A stretch of 64,000 nucleotides of DNA from Chondrilla cf. caribensis (taxonomy: Eukaryota > Porifera > Demospongiae > Chondrillida > Chondrillidae), in the NCBI GenBank assembly GCA_964020155.1, contig OZ026547.1, forward strand, positions 442,233 to 506,232, in the 5' to 3' direction. The notes below the pieces were generated by a model that worked only from the letters and a program-made list of their open reading frames with translations, had not been told where the DNA came from and made no database searches. Each line of letters begins with the position of its first letter. Position 1 is the first letter of the stretch. A program made the position numbers and the translations under genes. Shown here piece after piece: positions 55,974 to 64,000 of the stretch.

Positions 55974-58801
55974 CATATGACATGCATGGACATCAGTGAG
56001 TATGGATTGTGTATCAGGTATTTCACATAATCACATACTCACACCACACTCATAGACAGGCGTGGCAACTACCTACTACCTACTTGTAGTGTTTCCCCTG
56101 AACATTGTTGGGAAAAATAGGCTACTTGTAGTGTTTCCCCTGAACATTGTTGGGAAAAATAGGCTACTTGTAGTGTTTCCCCTGAACATTGTTGGGAAAA
56201 ATAGGCTACTTGTAGTGTTTCCCCTGAACATTGTTGGGAAAAATAGGCTACTTGTAGTGTTTCCCCTGAACATTGTTGGGAAAAATAGGCTACTTGTAGT
56301 GTTTCCCCTGAACATTGTTGGGAAAAATAGGCTACTTGTAGTGTTTCCCCTGAACATTGTTGGGAAAAATAAGCTTCTTCCTGGTAATAGCGCAAAATTC
56401 ACATGCAAACATCCAAATATGGACATTTTACTCATCCACTCAGTGATGATGATGTCATATTTAGACTGTTTGACATCAGCCTCTGTGAACTTACTACATT
56501 AGATCACATGTGACCTCACTTAACCTCTGTACCTTCAAAGCTTTTTACTCCACTCTCTTCCAATGTGAAATCATCAGCTCTGGACTCTCTGTCTCCATCT
56601 GGGGATGGTGGATCATGTTGTGACGCTCATCACCTCTTGCGTGTTTCCTTTTGGAAAACAGTTATGTAATACTCCACCTCTAGCTCATGTCAAGGTCACA
56701 TGTTATCTCTAAAAATCACCACTCACTGCTTCCTGTGGAGCACAGTCATGTAATACTCCACCTCTAGCTCATGTCAAGGTCACATGTTATCTCTAAAAAT
56801 CACCACTCACTGCTTCCTGTGGAGCACAGTCATGTAATATTTCACCTCTGGCTCATGTCACCCTCCAGCACAAGATGACCTTTATCTAACTGCAGACGAC
56901 CTGTAAAATTATAATACTACATGTGACAGTCATGAATACACTTATGTGTCTATTATGATAATTAACAGGAAATAGAAACTTGTTAGTCAGTCAAATTTCT
57001 GAAACCCCATTGTGACAGATTAACAAGTATTTACAGTGAGTACATCCAATAATTGCCACGTGTACTGCCATCCTATTTCGCCATGTCAGTCCACGCATGA
57101 AGGCACGGACTGACATTGCAGATAGTCTGTGAGTATTAGGATGGCAGTACATGTGGCAATTGCCACATGTACTGCCATCCTAATTTGCCATGTCAGGGCA
57201 TACATAAATACATGGGCTGACATGGCAGATATTCTGTGGGTACTGTACATACAATATTTGCCACGAGTACTGCAATCTTAATTCGCCATGTCATCCCATA
57301 CATGAATGTATTTACTTTCATGGCAGATATCCGGAGTCATTTCCGACAGTTTGTACAAGCTATGAATATTGTTATTGTAGGCCTCAGCTGTGCAGTGTAT
57401 TGTTTTTTGGCTATTTATGGCACGGTTTGTTTATTACTGGACCATGTGACAATCCGGTGTTTATTTCTGGACATTCTCTACCAACCATGTGATTTGTGTG
57501 TGCCCTCCTTGACCCTGGTGCCACTAACCATGTGATTGGTGAACTTATCTGGCTCTATCAGCCAATCACATGGTTGTTGTACATTATCTGGTAGATGGTA
57601 CCACTAGGAGGATATCACATGATAACCCCCAACACATTGTAAGGGTATCTCATGACCTCCAGTGGTTGATGTCACTGCATTCCCCTCCACCTGAGGGTAC
57701 ACTGATAACTTAACTTCCCTCTCCACTGCCTGACCTCCTCTGGTCACATGACATACCAACCCTTCCCTCTCCTTGCATGGCTGCTGGTGATATGATACCC
57801 CATGAGAGAGTTGTCATGGAGCTCTGTGAGCTGTCAGGGATCTCTGCTTGGACTTGTTGTAATTTGATGAGGATATTGTATCAGCTCACACCTGTGTTTG
57901 GGAGAGGCTGTGTGCTGACCCTACCCCCTACATAGATTAACTGAATTCATGACCCCAATAGTGTATTGTATTATATTTAGCTGTCAGGGAGCTCTGCTTG
58001 GGCTTGTTCTGTAATATGATGAGGATGTGTTATCATCTCACACCTGTGTTTGGGACATGTTGTGACATCCCATGCTGACCCCTACCCCCTACAGGGGTTA
58101 ACTAAATTCATGACTCACTAATGCATGTCATGTCAGCAGGTGGTATGCAGATGACTCATGTTTACATTGTGTGCATGTCTGCATGTGTGTGGTCTGGCAA
58201 TTCCCAAGCCACACAGACCACATACCACAGAAATTGTGTGTAAACATGCTACCTGTGTGTGTATTGGCATGTTTATGTGTGTGCATGTGTGTGGTCTGGT
58301 AATTTCCAAGCAACAGAGACCGTACCACTGAAATTGTGTGTGTATGCGTGCATTTGTATGTGTGTGCATGCGTGCATTTGTATGTGTGTGCATGCGTGTA
58401 TGTATGTGTGTGTGTGCATGCGTGCATGTGTATGTGTGTGCATGAGTGCATGTGTGTACGTGCGTGTATGCTTGCATGTGTACATGTGTGTATGCGTGCA
58501 TGTGTATATGTGCATGCTTGCATGTGCATGTGTGTGTGTGCATGTGTATGTGTGTGTGCTTGCATGTGGGTGGGCAGATGTTCAAATGTAGATCATTTCT
58601 GAAGGAGGTACCAATATAGGCGATACTTGGATATCATTGAATTTCATAACTCATCAATTTTGTATCGTCTCCTCTCATTATTTCAGGCTGAAACATACAA
58701 AGAAGACTTCAGAGCAGAAAGGAAGGATCGGGAGAAATTGAAAGATCGTTTGGAGAATTTTCAAATTAAACTTGACACTGAAACAGCAAATCTAAAACTA
58801 C

Positions 58802-58866
<65 letters not shown>

Positions 58867-60521
58867 TGAGTGTGGAGTGTGGGGGTGTTAGGAATGGGCA
58901 TGCTTAAGCAAATATGTGGACAGTTGTTGACTGAGTATTCATTGTAACTACAATTACGTGTTGGAATGTGCTAGGATACACCTAGTGGATGGGGCATGTG
59001 TACATATGAAAGCAACCTTGATTCCATCAGACCCCCCCCCCCCCGACATGTATGTATGTCATGTGCATGCATTGGCGGTAAACTAACAGTTCATGGTTAT
59101 CACTGTTAGTGTATGTACAAACATTAACAAGCAACATTACCTTAGGGTGGGGATTGTGGAGGTTCCAAGTATACAAATGAGGGATATTGTTAGAAGCTTT
59201 ATCAGTGACCATGTACTGGGCGTGTGTGCTGAATCAGCTAGGGGGGGAGGAACTTGTAGGGATAAGATTCCACAAATGCATTACAGCACCCCTATAATAT
59301 GTAAACAGTAAACAACATTGCTGAGGTAACCTCAAACCACCACATCCATACATGCGGAATAACATGCATACATACATGTACATATGTATGTATACATGTG
59401 TACGTGTATGGGTTTGTGTATACATAGCAATGTATTATATTTAGCTGTGGACTACAATTATGCAAAAACATTGGGTTAGGGTTAGGGTTAGCCTCATTGT
59501 TTTGGTGATGGGATATTGTTTTTGTTATTGTGAGAGGTGAAGGGTTGATTATGTCACAACACTGTTGTGTCTTCGGGGACACCTGTTCCAAAGCAGCCAC
59601 AAACAAAAGAATGAACACCTGCTGAAAGGGTTGCCATGGTGAAATCCCCAGGTTCCACTGTACATGAGGTCCCACAGGTGACCACATTAGACAGGTTCCA
59701 CTGTACATGAGGTCCCACAGGTGACCACATTAGATAGGTTCCACTGTACATGAGGTCCCACAGGTGACCACATTAGACAGGTTCCACTGTACACGAGGTC
59801 CCATAGGTGACCACATTAGACAGGTCCCACTGTACATGAGGTCCCACAGGTGATTTCTTATATTGTGATGATATCGTAGGTACGTACATATTCCCCAGTA
59901 CCTGTTAGCAGTACATTGTTTATCATGACGAGGACACATGTAGGTATTTCCCCTGGAAGCCACAACCCAACCCTTCTGTTAACTCTGGAATTTGTGGGGA
60001 ATTTCTTGACCAAAACATTGTTATGATGTGCAATGGGGGAATCTTCAGTACTAAACACACCACTTCCTACTAGGACAAGGGGACATGCCTGCAGTACCCC
60101 CCTACAAGTGCTTAATCAAACTAGTGTCAAGTGTATGATATCCCATGATACCCATTGGTACATCTCATATGTAAATGTGAGGACTTTTCAGGATCTCTAT
60201 TTCGTGTCCTCATTACAGAGGTGTCCTCAATTCGGAGGTTACTTAGCACACTACAGTACTACACTGGGACACAGAATGGTGTCCTTATTACAGAGGTCCC
60301 TTAATATTATATGTACTATATATTTTGTACATATGTGTGTGTGACCCTTACTATCCAGTGGTACCAGAGTCATGATCTGTCTCCTGTTTTCTGTTCTGTA
60401 CAGATCGACACTCTTAGGAGAGAGAGAGACCAACTGAAGAAGGATCGAGACACCTACAGAGCTCAGGCGAATTTGAAGGCAGTGAGAGAGCAAGCTCTTG
60501 TGGACAACTACATGTTCGGGA

Positions 60522-60582
<61 letters not shown>

Positions 60583-60593
60583 TGTGTGTGTGT

Positions 60594-60641
<48 letters not shown>

Positions 60642-61267
60642 ATGTGCTTGTTCATGTACTATCTTGTGTTCCACAATACTCACTTGTATTTTCCTATTCC
60701 GACTGTATAGTTGCATGAGATTGGTGCATTAGCAGTAAAGTCAAACAGTACCTCTACTTTATATTATTGTAATCCACTCTACATCCCAACAGCTTAACAC
60801 AGTGGTACCTCTCTATTACAAACCTCTGAATAGCAGAAATCTCTGTAATAAGGACACCATTCTGTGTCCCAATGTAGTACTGTAGTGTATTAAGTGACCT
60901 TCAAATTGAGGACACCTCTGTAATAAGGACTAAAATCAAGGTCACAAAGTGTCCTTAATAGAGAGGTTCCACTGTATACCCAAGCAACATAATATTATTA
61001 TAACATCATTTCTTACTACTGTAATAGGGTTATGTGTCAAGGAGTGTCAACGGGTCTTCCAACAGCGAGCCGACTTCCCTTTCAAACCCAAGACCTGATT
61101 CTCCTGGTGCTGATGATCACAGTGATAGAGTATACAATGGTTACCATGGCAATGGGGAACTCCCCCCACCCTACCTGGGAAAGGGGTCGAACAAGTGTCA
61201 GAAATGTTACCGAAGATTCGAGAGCAAGCGCGAGCTGCAAGACCACAAGATTCGATGTCTAATTTAG
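51343..61267 (+). CDS. TNIP-like: ABIN/TNIP-like UBAN adaptor with NEMO-type zinc finger (about 319 aa)
   Basis: Exons: 51343-51378, 53860-53883 (24-bp microexon, tentative), 55490-55912, 58687-58803, 60404-60523 and 61028-61267; every intron is phase 0. Residues 23-29 are Lys-Val-Asn-His-Arg-Trp-Asp, matching the KVNxxWD pattern of ABIN homology domain 1. A coiled coil follows to about 160. Residues 165-179 contain Asp-Phe-Arg-Ala-Glu-Arg-Lys-Asp-Arg-Glu-Lys-Leu, the UBAN signature that in NEMO, optineurin and ABIN proteins binds linear polyubiquitin. Residues 241-295 are a Ser/Pro/Gly-rich linker. Cys297, Cys300, His313 and Cys317 give C-x2-C-x12-H-x3-C, the same spacing as the NEMO and optineurin C-terminal finger. 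The expected role is a cytosolic ubiquitin-sensing adaptor limiting or relaying NF-kB/TNF-type signalling. It is shorter than vertebrate ABIN-1 and NEMO, and an additional exon before 55490 could be missing. Confidence 0.85.
51379..51555. repeat. (GT)n tract immediately after exon 1
   Basis: The donor reads GTACAGTGTGTG, followed by three (GT)n blocks separated by TATTTGCTATA. Confidence 0.95.
51556..53859 (+). other. Intron 1 of the ABIN-like gene
   Basis: No further exon supported. Contains a 4-unit CTCCTTGGAGACTAACAT repeat (52397-52468) and a MITE-derived segment at about 53380-53525 that matches 60190-60300. Confidence 0.5.
52397..52468. repeat. Short tandem repeat with internal palindromes
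   Basis: About four units of ACTAACATCTCCTTGGAG, each containing CTCCTTGGAG, a self-complementary core. Confidence 0.85.
53884..53946. repeat. (GT)n at the microexon donor
   Basis: Begins directly after the candidate microexon (AAGAGCACT/GTGTGT). Confidence 0.95.
55098..55115. repeat. Homopolymer of 18 G
   Basis: Uninterrupted G run inside an intron; G-quadruplex-capable and prone to length error. Confidence 0.9.
55340..55407. repeat. (GT)n microsatellite
   Basis: About 33 GT units flanked by GATGCAT on both sides. Confidence 0.95.
55913..55970. repeat. (GT)n at the donor of exon 3
   Basis: Starts exactly at the 5' splice site (CACCAG/GTGTGT). Confidence 0.95.
56079..56370. repeat. 42-bp tandem repeat, seven near-identical units
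   Basis: Unit starting GGCTACTTGTAGTGTTTCCC. Because 42 is a multiple of three, long frames appear on both strands; there is no splice or homology support for coding. Near-perfect identity suggests recent expansion. Confidence 0.95.
56672..56850. repeat. About 84-bp tandem duplication
   Basis: Two full units and part of a third of TACTCCACCTCTAGCTCATG...; inside intron 3 of the ABIN-like gene. Confidence 0.85.
57053..57330. repeat. Tandem fold-back elements
   Basis: TTGCCACGTGTACTGCCATC at 57053 pairs with GGATGGCAGTACATGTGGCA near 57140-57160. The sequence then repeats twice more as TTGCCACATGTACTGCC and TTGCCACGAGTACTGC with their own CATGGCAGAT partners. Three nested or tandem hairpins of about 100 bp. 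Confidence 0.75.
57820..58110. repeat. About 145-bp direct duplication
   Basis: AGCTGTCAGGGATCTCTGCTTGG at about 57830 and AGCTGTCAGGGAGCTCTGCTTGG at about 57980 start two parallel segments ending TTAACT(G/A)AATTCATGA. Confidence 0.8.
58150..58570. repeat. Degenerate TGTGTGCATGCG repeat
   Basis: Alternating purine-pyrimidine repeat with GCATGC cores. The first part (58160-58345) is a duplicated CATGTGTGTGGTCTGG(C/T)AAT segment. Confidence 0.85.
58804..58864. repeat. (GT)n at the donor after the UBAN exon
   Basis: Starts exactly at the 5' splice site (CTACAG/GTGTGT). Confidence 0.95.
58865..60403 (+). other. Intron 4 of the ABIN-like gene
   Basis: No exon supported. Includes a C run near 59030, a short TTAGGG-type stretch (59472-59491), the 43-bp repeat at 59650 and a CAGTGG-MITE fragment (60190-60300). 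Confidence 0.5.
59650..59850. repeat. 43-bp tandem repeat, about 4.7 units
   Basis: Units starting AGGTTCCACTGTACATGAGG. The GTTCCACTGTA core equals the end of the local CAGTGG MITEs, so the array probably grew from a MITE end. Confidence 0.9.
60524..60638. repeat. (GT)n at the donor of exon 5
   Basis: Starts exactly at the 5' splice site (GGGAAG/GTGTGT), with two TCTG interruptions. Confidence 0.95.
60800..60974. mobile_element. CAGTGG-type MITE
   Basis: Left CAGTGGTACCTCTCTATTA and right TAATAGAGAGGTTCCACTG are inverse complements with one mismatch; about 175 bp, in the last intron of the ABIN-like gene. TA follows on the right; the left TA appears mutated to CA. Confidence 0.8.
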
Positions 61268-62029
61268 AATCTGCACCAACAGCAACATTTGCATTGTCAA
61301 CCCTTTACATGTACGTATTTTACTTAATTAGTATATTAGCTAAACACATTCATTATTATATTGTTGAACAGTGTCACTGTGTTATTACACAGTGTGACAT
61401 TATCACATGCTTTGGTTTGTTGTATGAACAGAATATGGTACTACTCAATGACATATATATTTGCACTTATAATAATTATTACAATTGTAATAGAATTGTA
61501 CTTGTGAAAATGGTTGAACGGCTAGGTGTAGATCGTCATATATCAAGAATTCAATGCAATTCACTAGCAAAGATAATTTTTACACCAAATGTTTCGACAG
61601 CTAACTGCTGTCTTCTCAAGGGATACCACTGTATTTTCACAATTCTATACCCGCTTGCTCTCTAATTTTCAGTGTAAAAATTATAACTTGCAATAATTTT
61701 GGTTAGTGAATCACATTTAATTCTTGATATTGTAATAGAATTGTACTATATACTGTACTTACTTTTTTGAGCTGCTATTGACAGATCAGTGAGAATTTAT
61801 ATAATATATATAGACATAAGAGAACCTGTGAGTGACTTTTTATGAGAAGATAATTACCATGACAACAATTATTATAATATATTTATATTTACGGAAAGGT
61901 TGGTCTATTGATCCGTACATATATAAAATATATTTAATTATAACAATAATACTATAATAATGTGGATATATATATATATAATATTATATGTAATTATACC
62001 AAGAGGTCCTTATCACCAATTCCATGGTA
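61268..62029. other. 3' flank of the ABIN-like gene
   Basis: AT-rich, presumably 3' UTR and intergenic. No clear AATAAA directly after the stop was singled out, and no further gene is seen. Confidence 0.45.
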
Positions 62030-62519
62030 CAGTGAAACCCCTCTAAACCGAACCCTCAGTAATCCGGAATTCTCTTTAAATCAAACATTTTTTCAAGTCC
62101 CAAATTATTTTCTATTACATGTAATACAAAACAACCTTTCTAAACCGGAACCTCTGTATTCCGAAAACCGAACAGAAGTTTTGGTCCCAAAACCCAATTT
62201 AGTGTATATATCAACCTTTGTAAACTGAACGTGCAATCTCCAGCTGTCAAAGTGTGGACATTAGTGTTATTGCTCATGTCAGAACCAACTCTAAAGCAAA
62301 GAATTGCCAATAATTTTACATAAAATCTGTTCTTTTTTCTAACATGGTTGTATTGGCTATACTATTCTATTTCTAGCCATTGTATGTTGATGAATTACAA
62401 TTTTAATAATGCAATGTTTACTATCTGCAAAATATGTGGAACCTCACTAATCTGAAAACCCCTCTAAAGCGAACATTTTCATTTGTCCCAGGGGTGTTCG
62501 GTTTAGAGGGGTTTCACTG
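62030..62519. mobile_element. Pogo/Tigger-like MITE
   Basis: The terminal inverted repeats CAGTGAAACCCCTCTAAACC and its complement GGTTTAGAGGGGTTTCACTG (one inserted base) are flanked by TA on both sides. 490 bp with no transposase frame. Internal AACCGAACC / CCGGAAT motifs repeat the ends. Confidence 0.85.
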
Positions 62520-62608
62520 TATATATTTCGTGACCGACACTACCAATGTAAAAATAATAATACGATATCTATCAGTCGCGATCAGCCATTTGTTAATTGA
62601 ATAATATA

Positions 62609-62706
62609 CAGTGGAACTTCTATTAAAGGACACTCTGAATTAAGAGTCTCTACAGTGGACAAGCTAGCTGGTTCCGGTGTGTCCTTATTATGAAGAGTTC
62701 CCACTG
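62609..62706. mobile_element. Short CAGTGG-type MITE
   Basis: 98 bp with ends CAGTGGAACTTCTATTAAAG and its imperfect complement ending GAGTTCCCACTG, flanked by TA on both sides. Confidence 0.8.
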
Positions 62707-64000
62707 TACACAACTAAAGTGTATGCATGCCTGCATGGATGCATGTTCAAACATAGCGTATGTAGTAATAGCGTAAACTACAGCTGATGTAGGATCTGAA
62801 GGTGTAATGATGTCATCAAGGGGACAGACCCAGTGGTCCAAGTGTAACCACATATGTGGTACACGTCATTTTAATCAATTATTATAAGTACAGAGCGGTT
62901 CAAAGGGGATTCCCCTTGCAGTCCCGTATAGTAGCAACAAAACCTTGAATAGTAATAATATTATAGCTATAGACCTATACATCTTGTATTCATCGCTAAA
63001 ATAAAGGTTTAACAGGGAGGTTTCCCTCTAGATCTGATGTGAATACAATATTACCCTGCTTCCTTTCTCACGAAGGGATAAACAAGGGTTCATGGGATAG
63101 GGACAGTAACAGCATTCGTGTTGATGCACAATTTCGTAAAAATCACATTATTCCTGTGTACAAGTACTTGAACCCTGTACCTATAGCTACCCACATGGGA
63201 ATGTTTTCATAAAATAGTTCATGTCCCCAGCTAGGTCTGGTAAAAATATCCAATTGACACCCCACTTTCCCATGAGCTATTCAAAAAGGTGCTTAGTGTT
63301 GATTCTCCTATTCTCTCCAATACACTGACTAAACATTAAGCACTTTTGAATGTAGCAAGGGTTAGGGATTAGCTACGTACAGAGATGGGAATGGCCGGGG
63401 CAGTGACAACATTAACGTTGATAAACAACTCCTGGAAAATCATTATACCTGTGTACAAGTACATGAACCCTGTACCTAAGCTACATGTTTATGATATCCA
63501 ATTTGGTTATACAAACAAGTTTAAGACAACACATGCAGAACATCAACTATGCTCAGAACAACTATTATATCATTATTAACATTATATTTAATATTTCTGG
63601 ACTCTTCACCCCTCCCTTATCCCACTACAAAACTTGCTCTTCTTCCACATTCCAATGAAATCTTCCATCAGTTAGAACCTCGTTTGGTAAAAACTTTAGT
63701 TTTGCAGCAGGTACTTCACTCTGGCGTTCCCTTCCACCTTGGATTGAACCATACAACTACAAACCTTCCAACATTGACAAAACTCACAAAGGCTTTTATT
63801 ATGATAAACTATAGCTATATGCAATAATATTTGTACAAATGACATGACATGACATATATATAATGCTCTTGTTTCATCTGCATGCACTCTAGTCCAGTTC
63901 AAATTTACTATATTGATATAATGAGTCAACAATTCCAATTTTATTTCTATTTATTTGTGTATTTAGTTTAGTTTAATGTATTTATCCTCCTAGGTAGCCT
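62707..64000. other. Intergenic, no gene recognised
   Basis: Two copies of a roughly 90-bp segment (TACCTGTGTACAAGTACATG...CCTAAGCTAC) at about 63150 and 63450. The first is followed by CCCCAGCTAGGTCTGG, also seen at 39955. A plus-strand frame of about 92 codons at 63549 has no supporting feature. Confidence 0.45.

Noticed and set aside
56062..56502. 146-codon plus-strand and 119-codon minus-strand frames
   Set aside because: They are the 42-bp tandem repeat translated; no splice or homology support.
59472..59491. TTAGGG repeats as a telomere remnant
   Set aside because: Only about three units within an intron; too short to indicate a telomere or fusion.

Overview
This is a eukaryotic, animal-type sequence. 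It is AT-rich and gene-sparse, with spliceosomal introns, very long (GT)n microsatellites, terminal-inverted-repeat MITEs and one 200-base run of N (a draft-assembly gap). The best recognised gene encodes an adaptor of the ABIN/NEMO/optineurin superfamily, which is found in animals. The overall style fits a marine invertebrate, possibly a sponge; this placement is an inference and no species is claimed. No tRNA, rRNA or CRISPR array was seen.

Region 1 (1-40 kb) is a disordered tandem array of one composite module, repeated about five times with deletions and insertions. On the plus strand each module has a promoter-like segment with a short first exon (17435, 26788; decayed at 3.5, 15.7, 22.3 and 30.7 kb), a coiled-coil exon C (1254, 14658, 21250, 29934) and a terminal exon D (1891, 16789, 21809, 26145, 30144). 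On the minus strand, lying between plus-strand exon 1 and exons C/D, is a small two-exon gene of 67-70 codons. It is intact in five copies (stops at 3780, 17706, 22917, 27048, 31193) and carries a duplicated Gln-Leu-Val-Thr-Gly motif. I do not recognise this family. Related minus-strand exons encode acidic proteins (11.0, 15.9, 24.8, 34.7 kb) and a longer relative with the same motif (13.0, 36.8 kb; fragment at 8.2 kb). A 17-bp minisatellite of up to about 195 units sits upstream of three of the small genes.

Region 2 (40-45 kb) holds a probable last exon of an unidentified minus-strand gene (40483-40970), a CpG-bearing promoter-like patch near 41.5 kb and otherwise no convincing genes.

Region 3 (45.2-61.3 kb) holds two divergent genes sharing a roughly 0.75 kb intergenic promoter. 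The minus-strand gene (45223-50569) encodes a CUE-like segment, a long coiled coil and a C-terminal C2HC zinc finger. The plus-strand gene (51343-61267) encodes an ABIN-like protein: a KVNxxWD motif, a ubiquitin-binding UBAN motif and a NEMO-type C2HC finger. In four of its five introns, and in several exons of the array, the 5' splice site is the first GT of a (GT)n microsatellite.

Region 4 (61.3-64 kb) is intergenic and contains pogo/Tigger-like and other MITEs.

The main results are the unrecognised small antisense gene family, the nested two-strand module that amplified it, and the repeated use of microsatellite or minisatellite units as splice signals. Exon models were joined by hand from splice sites and reading phase; no transcript data were available.
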